Source of the DNA: Tamarix chinensis
Taxonomy: Eukaryota > Streptophyta > Magnoliopsida > Caryophyllales > Tamaricaceae
DNA: 64,000 bases
Direction: 5' to 3'
NCBI GenBank assembly: GCA_030549775.1
Contig: CM060177.1
Span: 50,653,138 to 50,717,137, forward strand
The notes below the pieces were generated by a model. That model was not told the origin of the DNA. It worked only from the letters and a program-made list of their open reading frames with translations, and did no database searches. This document shows positions 22,766-34,409 of the stretch, one piece after another; within the stretch, counting starts at the first letter, position 1; every line of letters begins with the position of its first letter. Both the position numbers and the translations under genes were made by a program.

Positions 22766-23871
22766 TTATTTTGTTCTCTTTTGTTTCGTGCCAAAATTTC
22801 ACACTGTGCCGCTTCCCTCTCGTACTTCTTTCTATTGCGAAACCCTTGCACCACCGCTCCGGCTCCTCTGAATTAAGGTAAACCGTCGCACCGCCATCTC
22901 TCCACCACCCCTCTGCCTTTCTTGCGGAACGTAGCCAGCCATTTGTACCTTCGTCGTGCCGTTCTCAACTTGTACCCATCGCTCCTTTATGTATGTGTTG
23001 TTCTTCCTTCAATAATATTGCTTATTTGTCTCTTACTGATATGTATATATTATATAAATGGATGCATGTTGTACGAAGATGTTGTGTTTGATGTGTTGTT
23101 CGAAAATCTATCGTTCGATGTGTTGGTAAAAAAATTTGCTGTGGCCCTTTTTGATTGTGGCCGACCGAGACCTTATTATATATGTGTGTGTGTATATATA
23201 TAATAATATATATATATATATATATATATAAATGTGTTTATAATCTATTTTATAAAAATATGTATTATTATTTTAAGAGAATCCACAAGCCTAAAATATA
23301 TATTATTATCATAAGATATGTACGTTCTAAGTATAAAATTAAGGTGTATATATTTTTTTTAGCACTCACATTATTATATATGCAGATGATCATGTGTATT
23401 TATATGCTTTTTTAATAATATTTTGTAAGACGTGTATGTTTGTTTTTCCGTAAAATGTGTGTTTATATGTGTTCTATTATATGTATATATATTTATAATA
23501 TATTCATATATAAGATGTGTATATATAATCTTAAATAATTGTGGTTAGGGTTAGGGTTAGCTATAGGTTTAGGATCATTATCTTATGAGGTTTAGTGTTA
23601 TTTTTTATTATAATTTATTAGGGTTAATTATTGTTAGGGTTAGTGGGAGGGGGGAGGGTTAGGGTTTATCGTTTATTATATTAAATATAAACTAGGGCTA
23701 TAAGGAAAAATCCTAAGGATAAGAGTATTGTGCCTGGGGAAAAGTTGAGGAGGTTGGTTGGGCATCGGTGTTGTGATCGATAAAAATTAAATAGAGATGA
23801 ATAATTGTGTATAATAATAATAATAATAATAATCATCATCATCATCATCATCATATAAGATTTATTAGATT

Positions 23872-23902
<31 letters not shown>

Positions 23903-24200
23903 TATCTTATTAATATCTACTTGATTTTACTATGCGTAGCTTGAATGATTTGATGATAGTTTGATGTTTAGCCAGTTTGTTAAATATATAACTAAAGATT
24001 ATGTCCTTATTTTAAATAGTTTGATGTTGTTAGGTTTACATAGTTGGTTATGATCTGGTAGAATATTTTATGATTTGTCTAGCTAGTTGAAGATCACTTT
24101 ATATATTCTGTAATTTAGATCCTTTTAATTTCGAGAACAACCTTGATGATAAGATTTAGTGGTTCTCATTTGTAGGTAGTGATCAGATGACATACCCTCC
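22766..24200 (+). promoter_or_regulatory. CACTA leader: probable promoter, first non-coding exon and intron
   Basis: After the subterminal array comes a short GC-richer stretch (22800-22920) ending CTCTGAATTAAGGTAAACC, where AAG/GTAAAC could be a splice donor. Then follow TA repeats (23200-23232), TTAGGG tracts (23545-23668), ATA/ATC microsatellite (23815-23853) and another TA run (23876-23902). The same leader, reversed, makes up most of the deletion derivative. I infer transcription starts near its beginning. No TATA box could be chosen with confidence. Confidence 0.45.
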
Positions 24201-24330
24201 ATGTATTTTCATATGGCGCCACATAGAGATGTACGGACTCATGTGATATGGTTATATAATGAGCTATGTCATTTGTACGTGATGTGGCTCATCCTATCAC
24301 CCCTTCCATTTCAGATCTTATCACCTTCTG

Positions 24331-24777
24331 TTGACCCTGCCTCAGATAGAGCCATGGGCATCGGCTACGTCTACTTTTTTGCAGTGGTTTGTCTACCACA
24401 GTGATGCACCACACCCGAGATTTATTGAGGGTGAGATGTTTGCTAGAGAGTATGATAGGATATCGAGAGAACTGATGGTCATCGATGACGAGTGGAGGTA
24501 TCGTCATAGCTTGCCTCGGAGTATCCACCTCAGTTACCCTAGAGTATCCGTGAGTAGACTCTCATTTGATGATGTCAGGGATCAAATGATATATCGTGAT
24601 GAGTGGACTTTTAGAGTTATAGTTTTTAGTCGGGCTCGACGAGGCTATCGGGGATTTAGTTTTAGATATGAGTTTTCGTTTTTTAGGCATTTGAGTTGTA
24701 GCAACATTTTGATGTATATAGTGCTGCTATTGCTTAAATCTTGTAGTATGCATATCTTTTGTAAATTGAACTATTAA
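24331..24777 (+). other. Unrecognised 148-codon open frame upstream of the transposase
   Basis: An open stretch with mixed charged composition (EPWASATS... GEMFAREYDRISREL... HSLPRSIHLSYPRVS) lies between the leader and the transposase. I recognise no family. It could be a small CACTA accessory exon or chance. The absence of repeats and its higher GC make it less obviously random than other short frames here. Confidence 0.25.
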
Positions 24778-24988
24778 TTGTATAATATTTTGCTACGTTT
24801 GTATGTATGCATATATATATAATGAACTCTTTGTAAGTATGAGGAGTTTCATTGATCAGCATTAATATAATTTTGGAAACTTGTTAGCATGATTCGTATA
24901 ATTTTGAAAATTATTATACTTATAATTCAATTGATTTTTAATATATAATTAATTACTTTCATGTGGGATATATCTAGATTCAAATAAT

Positions 24989-27900
24989 ATGGATCGGAAT
25001 GGTTGTCTGCAAATCGTCTGTCTAGAGAATATAACGAAGGAGTGGAGTTTTTCATCAAGTTTGCAGTTGAACATGCTCGGGACAATAGTAGAATAGTCTG
25101 TCCTTGTTTGAAGTGTGCTTATATTCAGCGTGTCAACGCTAATGATTTGAGAGATCATTTATTTGTGTATGGAATTGATACAAGCTACACTTGTTGGATA
25201 TGGCATGGGGAAACAGAGTCTAAATATGAAAATGACGATGCTGGGAGGGATAGTAGTGGATCATCATTTGATAACTATGAGGGACATTCGTTAGAGGAGA
25301 TGACTCAAAAGGTTGAGGAAAGTGTTCGGGATTGTCCAAAAATGTTTGAGAAGTTATTGAATGACTCGGAGAAACCTTTGTACGGTGATTGTAAGACGTT
25401 TACGCGATTATCCGCTACTTTAAGGTTGTACAACTTAAAGGCATGTAACGGATGGAGTGATAAGAGTTTTACAGAATTATTGTCGCTTGTGAAGGATATG
25501 CTTCCTGATGATAACGTTCTACCCGATCGTACGTATGAAGCGAAGAAGATTCTATCCTCTATGGGCATGAGTTATGAGAAGATACATGCATGCCCTAATG
25601 ATTGTATTTTATATCGCAATGACAATGCATCTTTGGATAGTTGTCCTAATCCTGAATGCAAAGCACCACGATACAAGAAGAACAAGGTGCCCGCTAAGGT
25701 GTTATGGTATTTTCCTATAATACCAAGATTAAGGCGGATGTTTAATGATATTGAAGATGCCAAGAACCTAAGATGGCATGCTGATGACAAGATAGATGAC
25801 GGGCTTCTTAGACATCCATCCGACTCTCCACAATGGATGACGATTGATGGGTTGTTTCCTGAATTTGGTAAAGAAGTAAGAAATGTGCGCCTTGCACTTT
25901 CAGCAGATGGAATGAATCCGCACAATCAAGGCAGCTACAGTTTATGGCCAGTGATTTTGGTTATATACAATTTACCTCCGTGGCTCTATATGAAACGCAA
26001 GTATATGATGTTGTCTTTACTCATTTCCGGGCCAAACCAACCTGGGAATGATATTGATGTTTATTTGGCACCTTTGATTGATGATTTGAAGTTCTTATGG
26101 GACATGGGCGTTGAAGTATTTGATGCATATGGTCAAGAAAATTTTACTTTGAGAGCATTATTATTCTGTACTATAAATGATTTTCCGGCATATGGCAACT
26201 TGTCAGGTTATAGTGTGAAAGGCCATTATGCATGTCCGATATGTGAGGATAATACTTCATTTGTTCAGCTAAGACATGGCCGAAAGACTGTGTTCCTTGG
26301 GCATCGTAGGTTTTTACCGAAGAATCATCATTATCGTAGGCAAAGAAAAGCGTTCAATGGATTCCGAGAAGAAGGGCAGGCACCAATCCGTTTGACGGGT
26401 CGACAAGTGTGGCTGAAGATGAAACATTTGAGTGTCAAGTTTGGGAAGAAGAATAAAGATAAGCCTCCATCAGTTGGGTGGAAGAAGATGTCAATATTCT
26501 TCAACCTTCCTTATTGGGAATCTTTCTACGTGAGACATACCCTTGATGTGATGCATATTGAGAAAAATATATGTGACAGTCTTGTTGGCACATTACTTAA
26601 TGTTCCACGCAAGACTAAAGATGGGATAAATGCTCGAATGGATATGGAAGAAATGGGTATTAGACAAGAACTGAAACCGCGAGACAACGAAGAAGAACAT
26701 ATTTACCGCGGCGTGTCATACTCTTTCCAGAAAAGAGAAAATTTCATTTTGTGAATTCTTGCATGGTGTCAAGGTTCCGGAAGGGTATTCTTCAAATGTC
26801 AGAAGGCTCGTGTCGATAAAAGAGTTGAAATTAATTAACATGAAGTCTCATGATTGTCATATCTGATGCAGCACTTGTTGCCGATAGCTATACGTGGAAT
26901 TTTGCCAAAACGTGTTCGAATTACTATCACGAGGCTTTGTTGGTTTTTTAAAGCCGTCTGCTCTAAAGTTATACATCCTGATAGTTTGGATGCCTTGCAA
27001 AAAGGGATTGTCATTATTTTGTGCCAACTTGAAATGTATTTTCCACCGTCATTCTTTGACATTATGGTACATCTAACTGTTCATTTAGTTTATGAGATAA
27101 AGATGCTAGAACCTGTTCATGGCATTGGATGTACCCCTTTGAACGGTTTATGAAGTTGATAAAAGGTTATGTGAAGAATCGATATCGGCCAGAAGGATGT
27201 ATTGTTGAGAGTTACCTGGTGGAAGAGGCAATTGAGTTTTGCACGAAGTACTTGTCAAATGCTGAAGCTCTTGGTATTCCTAAGTCTCGACATGCGGGCA
27301 AATTTGAAGGACAGGTATTAGAGGCAGACAGCTTGGCGTGTAGACCCTAACATGTTCCGTGCAGCACATCTATATGTATTACACAATAGTGATGATGTTC
27401 AGCCGTACGTTGAAGAGCATATGACTTCTTTACGGATTAAAAATCCATCCAAGACTAGAAAATGGATTATCGATAAACATAATCTTTCCTTTATTGATTG
27501 GATAAGAGATCGCATCATTCCACTCATCCGTCATTCCCCAACTTTAATTCCGAAACGCTGCACTGGTTGTCTCAGAAACCTCGTTATGAAGTTTTTCAAT
27601 ATACCAGTTATGTGATCAACGGTTGCACTTTTTATACAAAAGAACAAGATGGGAAGAGTACAATGCAGAACAGTGGGGTGACTTTAGTAGCTGAGGCAAT
27701 GCATGTTGCTAGTGCGAAAGACAAGAATCCAACTTATGCAGATATGAATTATATGGTGTGATTGAACATATATGGGAGTTAGATTACACTGTATTTAAAA
27801 TCCCTGTATTCGGCTGCAGATGGGTTGATAACAGCAGTGGGGTTAGATATGAAGATGGATTCACATTAGTAGATCTTAATAGGGCAGGGCATAAACAAGA

Positions 27901-28207
27901 CCCATTCATCTTAGCATCACAAGCGACACAAGTATTCTATGTCACTGACCCTACTGATAATGGATGGTCTGTAGTACTATCTACGAAAAGAAGAAATGCC
28001 AATGAATGTGATGATGAAAATGATGCCAATTGGAATAACGAGTGTGTCTCAGCTGTGCAAGCAACTCAATTATTGAACGATGATAACAATACAATTAATG
28101 AGGAGAAAATATATGTCAGGGATGATCATCGTGAAGTAATATATGTATCAGATCCTAAATCTAATCCAAAAACAAGGGGGAAAAAAAGAAGGAAAAGAAG
28201 GCAATGA
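24989..28207 (+). pseudogene. TNP2-type transposase of the CACTA element (frameshifted)
   Basis: TNP2 cuts and joins the element ends in the nucleus. The main frame (25003-26754, 583 codons) has NRLSREYNEGVEFFIKFA, a CPCLKC zinc-type motif (transposase-associated domain), LALSADGMNPHNQG, YNLPPWLYMK, NDIDVYLAPLIDDLKFLW, INDFPAYGNLSG and HYACPICEDNT (Transposase_21). Later frames give the DUF4218 part (MYPFERFMKLIKGYVKNRYR, PEGCIVESY), TMQNSGVTLVAEA and the DUF4216 part (WELDYTVFKIPVFGCRWVD, GFTLVDLN), ending in a basic tail (RGKKRRKRRQ). The probable ATG at 24989 is one base out of frame with the body. Further single-base shifts lie near 26745, 26864, 27129, 27315, 27510 and 27740. Acidic active-site candidates remain. 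Confidence 0.9.
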
Positions 28208-28314
28208 GGGTAATAATATTGTAACATATAATATCTATGTTGGTTTTTTTCAACTCAATTATGCTCAATACATAACATTCTAACATAATTTATTTATTGA
28301 TTTCTTTTAGAGAT

Positions 28315-31300
28315 ATGGCCAATAAGAATATTGATAGGGACAGCAGTGATGAAGAAGGGAAAAGAGGGCCGACAATTATGAGAATCATCACAGATATGAG
28401 GAATAAAGGAGAACTAGTCGAGTTGGGATGGAATACTTACAATCTTCCCATTGGCCCTTATGCAGACATGTTTTTGACTTACATTTCACTTGTGACACGT
28501 AACCGTGTTCCTATCTCCTATAATAATTGGAAGCAGGTTCCAACGGGTCATAAGGAGCATATTTGGCAGGAAATCACGGTAAATATACAATTTTATATAA
28601 TCATTTATGTATGTAAAATTTTATTAATTTTAATACATTAATATCGGTATACATTTGTATGTCTTACAATGCAGAGAGTATTTAATGTGCCAGAGAGTAG
28701 GAAGAAATGGCTTCTTAGACATTGTGGGGAGCGTCTAAGAACATTTAGGTCATTTTTAGCTCGTAGGAAAATGTACAGAAAGAGTGATGGTTCTCTACGG
28801 CAGAATCCACCCAAACGATACGGTTTCATCGATCAAGAAAGTTGGAACCAATTTATTGCATATCGTCTTACGGGTGATTTTAAGGTATTTGTTAGATAAC
28901 AATTAAATTTTTATTATCGATCCTAGTATTGTGCATAATATGAAATAACTATGTCACTATGTTTTGGCTGGTGACATAGGAAAAAAGTGCCAAAAATAAA
29001 GAGATTGCGAAGCAGAATAAATACCGGCATAATATGGCTCGCAAAGGTTATGCAGGCCTTGAAGAGTTGGTATGTATTTTGTGATTTATCTATTTACAGC
29101 GTACTGACGAATTTTATAATATTGGTACATTATAAGAATATTTTTTGATTTATAGCTCATAGCCCAAGACTTAGACCCATGTACCTCGTCCATTAATATT
29201 GGTACATTATGGAAAAGGCTAGAGCAACAAAATATGGATATATTAATAAAGATGTAGATGTTGCAGCGAAAAAAATTGTAAGTTTCTAGATATTTGGAAC
29301 CCTGCTTACTTTTCTTTTAGAAAACTATTATATTATGCTTATTCATGCAAGCTAATTTTACATATATTATATACATTACAGGACAAATTTCAAGCGTCAG
29401 ATGGTGAGGAGGGGTAGACCAATATAACATTGTATCACAGGCTATAGGAATTGTAGAACACCCTGGAAGACACAGGGGTCTTGGATTAGGTGTTACGAAA
29501 ACGAGCGTACGTGGTCGATCTCGTGGTTCTCGTAACACTGATGAGCAAGTCGCCATCCTTACACAGAAATTGAACGTGGCATTTGAACGGATGGCAACAA
29601 TGGAGCAAGAGTTGTCATTTATTAAATCTCAAGGGTATAAGCCATCCGATTTAGTCGACCATGATCAGCTTCACATACCTAATGTAAATAGTGTCAGAGA
29701 CAGTTGTGAAGCTGATACACGTCTTTCTTCTCTTTCCGAGGTAAGCATTACATAACTTTGAATTGTTATTAAATGTATTCGGTGTCATAAATAGTTAATA
29801 ATGTGTAATATTTTCGTTTAGGGTTTGCATAAATGTGATTTGTTAGCGAATGATCTTTCAACTCTTTTGGCGAAAGGAAGGGTCCGCATCAGTCACAGGA
29901 CCCAAACGCAAACTGTCTACGGGTATAACTTAGCCCTACTTACAAGGCCGGTGAGTATTGACACTCCAATCATTGGTAGTGCGCCCTTGCCTTGTTATAA
30001 AGAGGGCGATGAGGCAGCCACAGTGCTAGAAGCTCATGGAAGCTTCGTGCCTTGGCCTGTGGATCAGATACGTCTCACTACTGAAGAGGTATATATTGAC
30101 ATTCAATATCTTCATTAGACCTAGTTTAGTAGTTACATTGTTTATACCTTTTTCATATATATATGCTCAATACATATTTTGTTTATTATTATTATTTAAG
30201 GAATCAAAGAAGAAGACTGCTCCTGCTAGTAAAACTAAGAGAGGTACTAGTAGAACGAGCAACACAAAAGACGGCGCTGCCAAAAAAAAAGAGAGCTAAA
30301 TCTGAAAAATCAATTGCCCCACAAAAGATTCGTTCTTCGGAAATACGCCAACCTCCACCAGCATTAGCTTTATTGTATTTCTATGCCCAAAACTACCTCG
30401 GGAATAATTATATTTCCATTGATTGTCGTCCTGAGTATATTGGAAGGGACGATGCTACTTACATGGTATCGACAGTTGACATAAGCGACATTTATAATCA
30501 GGAATGGATGTCAACCACAAGTGTCGCCGTTTATGTCACGTAAGCATTATTTCATATTTCAGATTTTAGTACTCTTGGAGACATAGAATTTTTACGACCT
30601 CTTAAGCTTATATGAGTTATTAGTTATTAACAAATATCCATTATTATTGTCGTCCATATATAGGTTGGTAGCTAGTCGCGCTGCGTTGGAGGGAATGCTT
30701 TCCTCTATTGTTTTTGTGTGCCCATACTACATAGCTGACAGTAGTACAATAACAGAGGGTAGGCACATAAACTATTTAGCGGATCGCATTTTGATTGAGG
30801 GACACAACAAGCTCTATCTCATTCCTCACCTCGCAACTGAACATTGGGTTTTGTACGCCGTCCGACCTGATCTTAATAAAGTTTATGTGTTTGATTCCCT
30901 TAGAACCTATGACGTGCCTTTTGAGGTCGCTCGTCGTAGTGGGAAGGAATTTATAGACATGTTAGTATATTTTTCACTTCTTACTTCATTAGCTTATTTA
31001 TACATATATATATATATATATATATTCTATTTTCATTATTTGAGGTATTTATACTTACAATATTATGTATCCAACTCTATTTATTAGGGCACTACGGACG
31101 GCATATCAAAGGAGAGGTGGGAATGGTGTCCCAGACCCAAAGAATCTTCAATATGAGCCTATCATGGTAAGTAGGAAGACAACTATTTTGTATTTTGTTT
31201 TAATTCAAATGAATATATAATAGTTAGAGAGCTAATTGAATTCATTTGACAGTGTCCACAACAGCAAAATGGCAATGATTGTGGATACTATGTATGTAGA

Positions 31301-31554
31301 ACAATGGATCTTATAGTCCAGAATAGATCGGTCAACATAGATCCAAGCCATGTATGTTTGCTTTTCATATATTTCTATTAATGAATCATGAAATATATAT
31401 TTTTGACCTAATGTCTAACTGTATATTAATTGAAACATGTGTGTTGTAGTTTTTCACCGATGACTATGCACGAGGCCAGCAATATAATATTGATGAAATT
31501 GATGAAGTTAGAGACCAATGGGTCAAGCACGTGCACTCATTCATTCGGTATTAG
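28315..31554 (+). CDS. Second CACTA gene: Transposase_24-like N-terminal part plus C-terminal Ulp1 (C48) protease, 11 exons
   Basis: Exons with GT-AG borders: 28315-28578, 28675-28884, 28980-29069, 29156-29277, 29382-29740, 29822-30088, 30201-30539, 30664-30960, 31088-31166, 31253-31351, 31450-31554 (TAG). Phases agree at nearly all junctions, giving roughly 740 residues. The N-terminal half (LPIGPYADMFLTYISLV, VPISYNNWKQVP, ... KYRHNMARKGYAGLEEL) is the plant Transposase_24/TNP1-like region. The C-terminal part has HLATEHWVLYAVR, VYVFDSL and CPQQQNGNDCGYYVCR, that is the His, Asp, Gln and Cys of Ulp1 SUMO-type proteases. One-base shifts occur in the fourth exon (an A run), the fifth, and the seventh (A9 run at 30282). 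Whether the protease works on SUMO is unknown. Confidence 0.85.
30647..31554 (+). CDS. Ulp1-like cysteine protease domain (C-terminal exons of the second CACTA gene)
   Basis: This sub-entry marks the catalytic part. Exon 30664-30960 holds the catalytic His (EHW) and Asp (VFDSL). Exon 31253-31351 holds the oxyanion Gln (CPQQQ) and the nucleophile Cys (NDCG). The last exon closes the fold and ends at TAG 31552-31554. Both intron phases that split codons (after AC at 30539 and after AT at 30960) restore the frame exactly. No stop or shift occurs in these four exons, in contrast with the transposase gene upstream. Confidence 0.88.
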
Positions 31555-31870
31555 GTAGCGATCTATATATTCTACATGCATTTTCAGGTTTGTATTTTGT
31601 CTACATCTTTCGGTCTTCCGCCTAGATTTGTGAACTCTTTACTTTGGGGTGTAGAGCTACCAAGTTGTGGTATGCCACTAATTTTTATTCCTAAGTATAG
31701 TTGGTGTATTGAGACATGCATACTAATTATAGATTGATTGAAATTATGGTGTGATACCCTGCTGGTAAGAATTGATGTTGTTTTACATTGCAGATTTGGT
31801 AATTGTTTGAACATACAACTGTGTATGTGGGCAGGAACAAAACAGAAAAATGCTAAAAAAAAAAATATAC
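31555..31870. other. CACTA 3' non-coding region
   Basis: Between the protease stop and the right subterminal array. Contains the likely 3' UTR. No clear poly(A) signal could be chosen. Confidence 0.5.
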
Positions 31871-32345
31871 ACTTTTAATAACGGTTCTATGGGAAACCAT
31901 TATTAAAACCATGTTTTAATAACGGTTCGTAAACAAAACCGTTATTAAAAGTTATGTTTTCATAACGGTTCTATGGGAAACCGTTATTAAAACCTAATTT
32001 TTAATAACGGTTTCCCATAGAACCGTTATTAAAGAATCCGTTTTTAATAACGGTTTTGTTTACGAACCGTTATTAAAACATGGTTTTCAACAACGGTTTT
32101 TTTCTGATGAACCGTTATGAAAACCTTATTTTTAACAACGGTTTCCCATAGAACCGTTATTAAAAGCTCATTTTTAACAACGGTTTTTACTTAAAAACCG
32201 TTATTAAATATGAAGTTTACGCACATATTCGCGGGTTTTTGTATATTTTTAATGACGGTTATGAACCGTTATTAAAGATATAATAACGGGCGATTCAATA
32301 ACGGTTGAAAACCGTTATTAAAACTCGAAAATAACCGTTATTAAA
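31871..32345. repeat. Right subterminal array of AACGGTT inverted pairs
   Basis: About ten pairs in 475 bp, denser and cleaner than at the left end. Many share spacers: CTATGGGA in one orientation and TCCCATAG in the other, and CGTAAACAAA against TTTGTTTACG. The array therefore contains larger inverted repeats made of several pairs around a centre near 31995. Confidence 0.9.
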
Positions 32346-32364
32346 AGCTGTTTCCGTGGTAGTG

Positions 32365-32367
32365 ATG
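32365..32367. repeat. Target site duplication ATG, right copy (CACTA)
   Basis: Directly follows GTGGTAGTG and matches the ATG at 22404-22406. Confidence 0.9.
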
Positions 32368-32600
32368 GTGAGCAAGTTCGATTTTGAGATTGTGGGTCAT
32401 CCAAGACTATATTTACTCTAATGGCTCAATAAAGAGAAAGGTATAAGGGTAATCCTACAAACTATTATCCTTTATAAGATTGAAAATTATTTTCTTGATA
32501 AATTATGCGATATTCTACTTATAGATCGTTGTCATATTTTTTTTTGCAAAGGACATGGCATTTTTTATGAAAGTTATACATGATGAAGTCCTTAATGAGT
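32368..32600 (+). pseudogene. Protease remnant of gypsy element III
   Basis: After the CACTA the gypsy text resumes as FEIVGHPRLYLL, stop, WLNKEKGIRVI. This is the strand after the protease active site; element II has the equivalent PHQKPYSLQWFN. The active-site segment (DGGSC and ANVAS) and the gag-protease linker are not found on either side of the CACTA. With the 3-bp duplication removed, the sequence jumps from the zinc knuckle to this point, so those residues were already deleted. Confidence 0.7.
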
Positions 32601-32904
32601 ATATGGTGTGCAAGTACCAAAGAAGTTTAGGCTACAACCTAATCTAGATGAAGAGGATTTTGTTTGGAGGAATGAAAAGGTGGAAGATATCAATAGCATG
32701 CGGCAAGAAAAGGGAAAAAAAGAAGAAGGAAGATGTCGAGTGTAGGAGGGGAAGAAAGAAAAGTAGCATGGAGTTGCTGATTTTTAAGGAGTGTGAGTTC
32801 ATTGAAGGTATCAAAGATGAGAAGATATGTTGTGCATTTGTTGTAAAGGAAGCCCAATGAGGGGAGAATCTCATATGGATCCAAAATTAAAACAAGTGTT
32901 GAGA

Positions 32905-33795
32905 GAGTATGCCAATGTTTTTTTCAGATGAGTTGCCAATTGGACTACCTCTTTTGAGAGGTATTGAGATTGCTGTTGATCTTATGCTAGGAGTCTCATA
33001 ACCTAACAACCTAAAAATATCGATGCAGTATGGAGGAGGCTAAGGATCTATAGAGATAAGTACAAGAGTTGTTGGAGCAAGGCTATATTTAGGTGAGTAT
33101 GAGTCCATGCGGTGTTCCAGCTTTGTTGGTACTTAAGAAGGATGGTACATAAAGGATTTGTATTGATTCGAGAGCAATCAACACCATCACAATCAAGTAT
33201 GAAATTCTGAAACTAATATTAGATGACACACTGGACGAGTTGCATGGTGCAAAGATGTTCTTGAAGCTTGATCTTAGGAGCGAATATCATCATATAAGAA
33301 TAAGGGATGGGTAGGAGTGGAAGATAACCTTCGAGACTAAGTATGGGGGTTATGATTGGTTGGTAAAGCCATTTAGGTTATGTAATGTACCAATATCCTT
33401 CATGAGATTAATAACTGAGGTACTTAGACCCTTCCTTGAAATCTTTGTTTTTTTTACGTTGACGATGTCTTAGTATATAACAACAGTGAGTTTCAGCACA
33501 TACAACACTTAAAGAAGATATTTGACAAGTTTAGAGAGGTGAATCTGTATGGTGAGTTGGAGAAATGTGATTTCATGATGGATAGGGTGGTTTTCCTTAG
33601 TTATATTTTGATTGGAGATGGTATAAGAGTTGATACATCAAAGATAGAAGTTATCAAAACATGGCCTATTCTTATTAATGTCTACCAAGTTCGAAGTTTT
33701 CATAGATTGGCCTCATTTTATAGGGAGTTCATCAACGAATTCTCCACTATTGAAACAACTATCACAAATTTAATGAAGAAAGGAGAGTTCCATTA
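32905..33795 (+). pseudogene. Reverse transcriptase of gypsy element III
   Basis: The region shows DELPIGLPLLRGIEIAVDL (RT entry), [29 protein letters not shown] near 33458 and a long readable thumb ([37 protein letters not shown]) at 33539-33790. The YVDD catalytic box is intact. Several frame changes and stops precede it. TAG replaces the Trp codon in the last motif (33794). Confidence 0.85.
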
Positions 33796-33829
33796 GAATG
33801 ACCAAGTGACAAATTCTTTTGAAGAGTTA

Positions 33830-34240
33830 AAGATGAAGCTATAAAATGCACTAATATTATCTTTATCTTGTTATAATAAATTATTTTAAGTAATATGTGA
33901 TGCTAGTGGTGTAAACATTGGCAGCATGCTCTCATAAGATGGAAACCAATTGCCTTCTTTAGTAAAAAGTTGAATGGTGTGAGACTCAACTTTTCGACCT
34001 ATGATAAAGAGTTCTATGCTATTGTGTGTGGTTTGGAGATATAGAGCTATTTTTTGAGACCAAAGCCTTTTTTACTTAACTCGGATCATGAGAATTTGAA
34101 GTATCTACATGGATGAAAGAAAGAGATTCCAAGGACTGCTAAGTGGATAAGATTATTACAAACATTTATGCTCCCTACCATACATGTGTATGGTAATGAG
34201 AATGTTTTTGTAGATGCATTATCTTGGAGGATAATGGTAA
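33830..34240 (+). pseudogene. RNase H of gypsy element III
   Basis: Read across frames: CDASGVNIGSML (about 33898), FSTYDKEFYAIVCGLE (about 33990), LNSDHENLKYLHG and FVDALSWR (about 34207). The first catalytic Asp is present, unlike in elements I and II. Frame changes prevent a single product. Confidence 0.78.
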
Positions 34241-34409
34241 TTACCGTGATGGAAGCAAGGCTTTTGGAATTTGAGATGTTGAAGAGTCAATTTTCCATGG
34301 ATGATGATTTTCCTATGATCTTCAAATATTGCAAGAAACAAGGAAGTTATGGAGCTTATATACTTCATGATGGGTTCATATTCAAACATAACAAATTGTG
34401 TGTGTCCGA

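Larger units (their letters stand above)
22407..32364 (+). mobile_element. CACTA (En/Spm, CMC) DNA transposon, complete ends
   Basis: Left terminus CACTACTACGAAACAG and right terminus CTGTTTCCGTGGTAGTG are inverted repeats with two differences. A 3-bp ATG duplication flanks the 9958 bp element. It carries subterminal inverted-repeat arrays at both ends, a non-coding leader with TA-rich and TTAGGG tracts, a TNP2 transposase gene and a second gene with a C-terminal Ulp1 protease, both on the plus strand. This is the known plan of plant CACTA elements. The transposase is frameshifted, so this copy may need help in trans to move. Confidence 0.95.
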
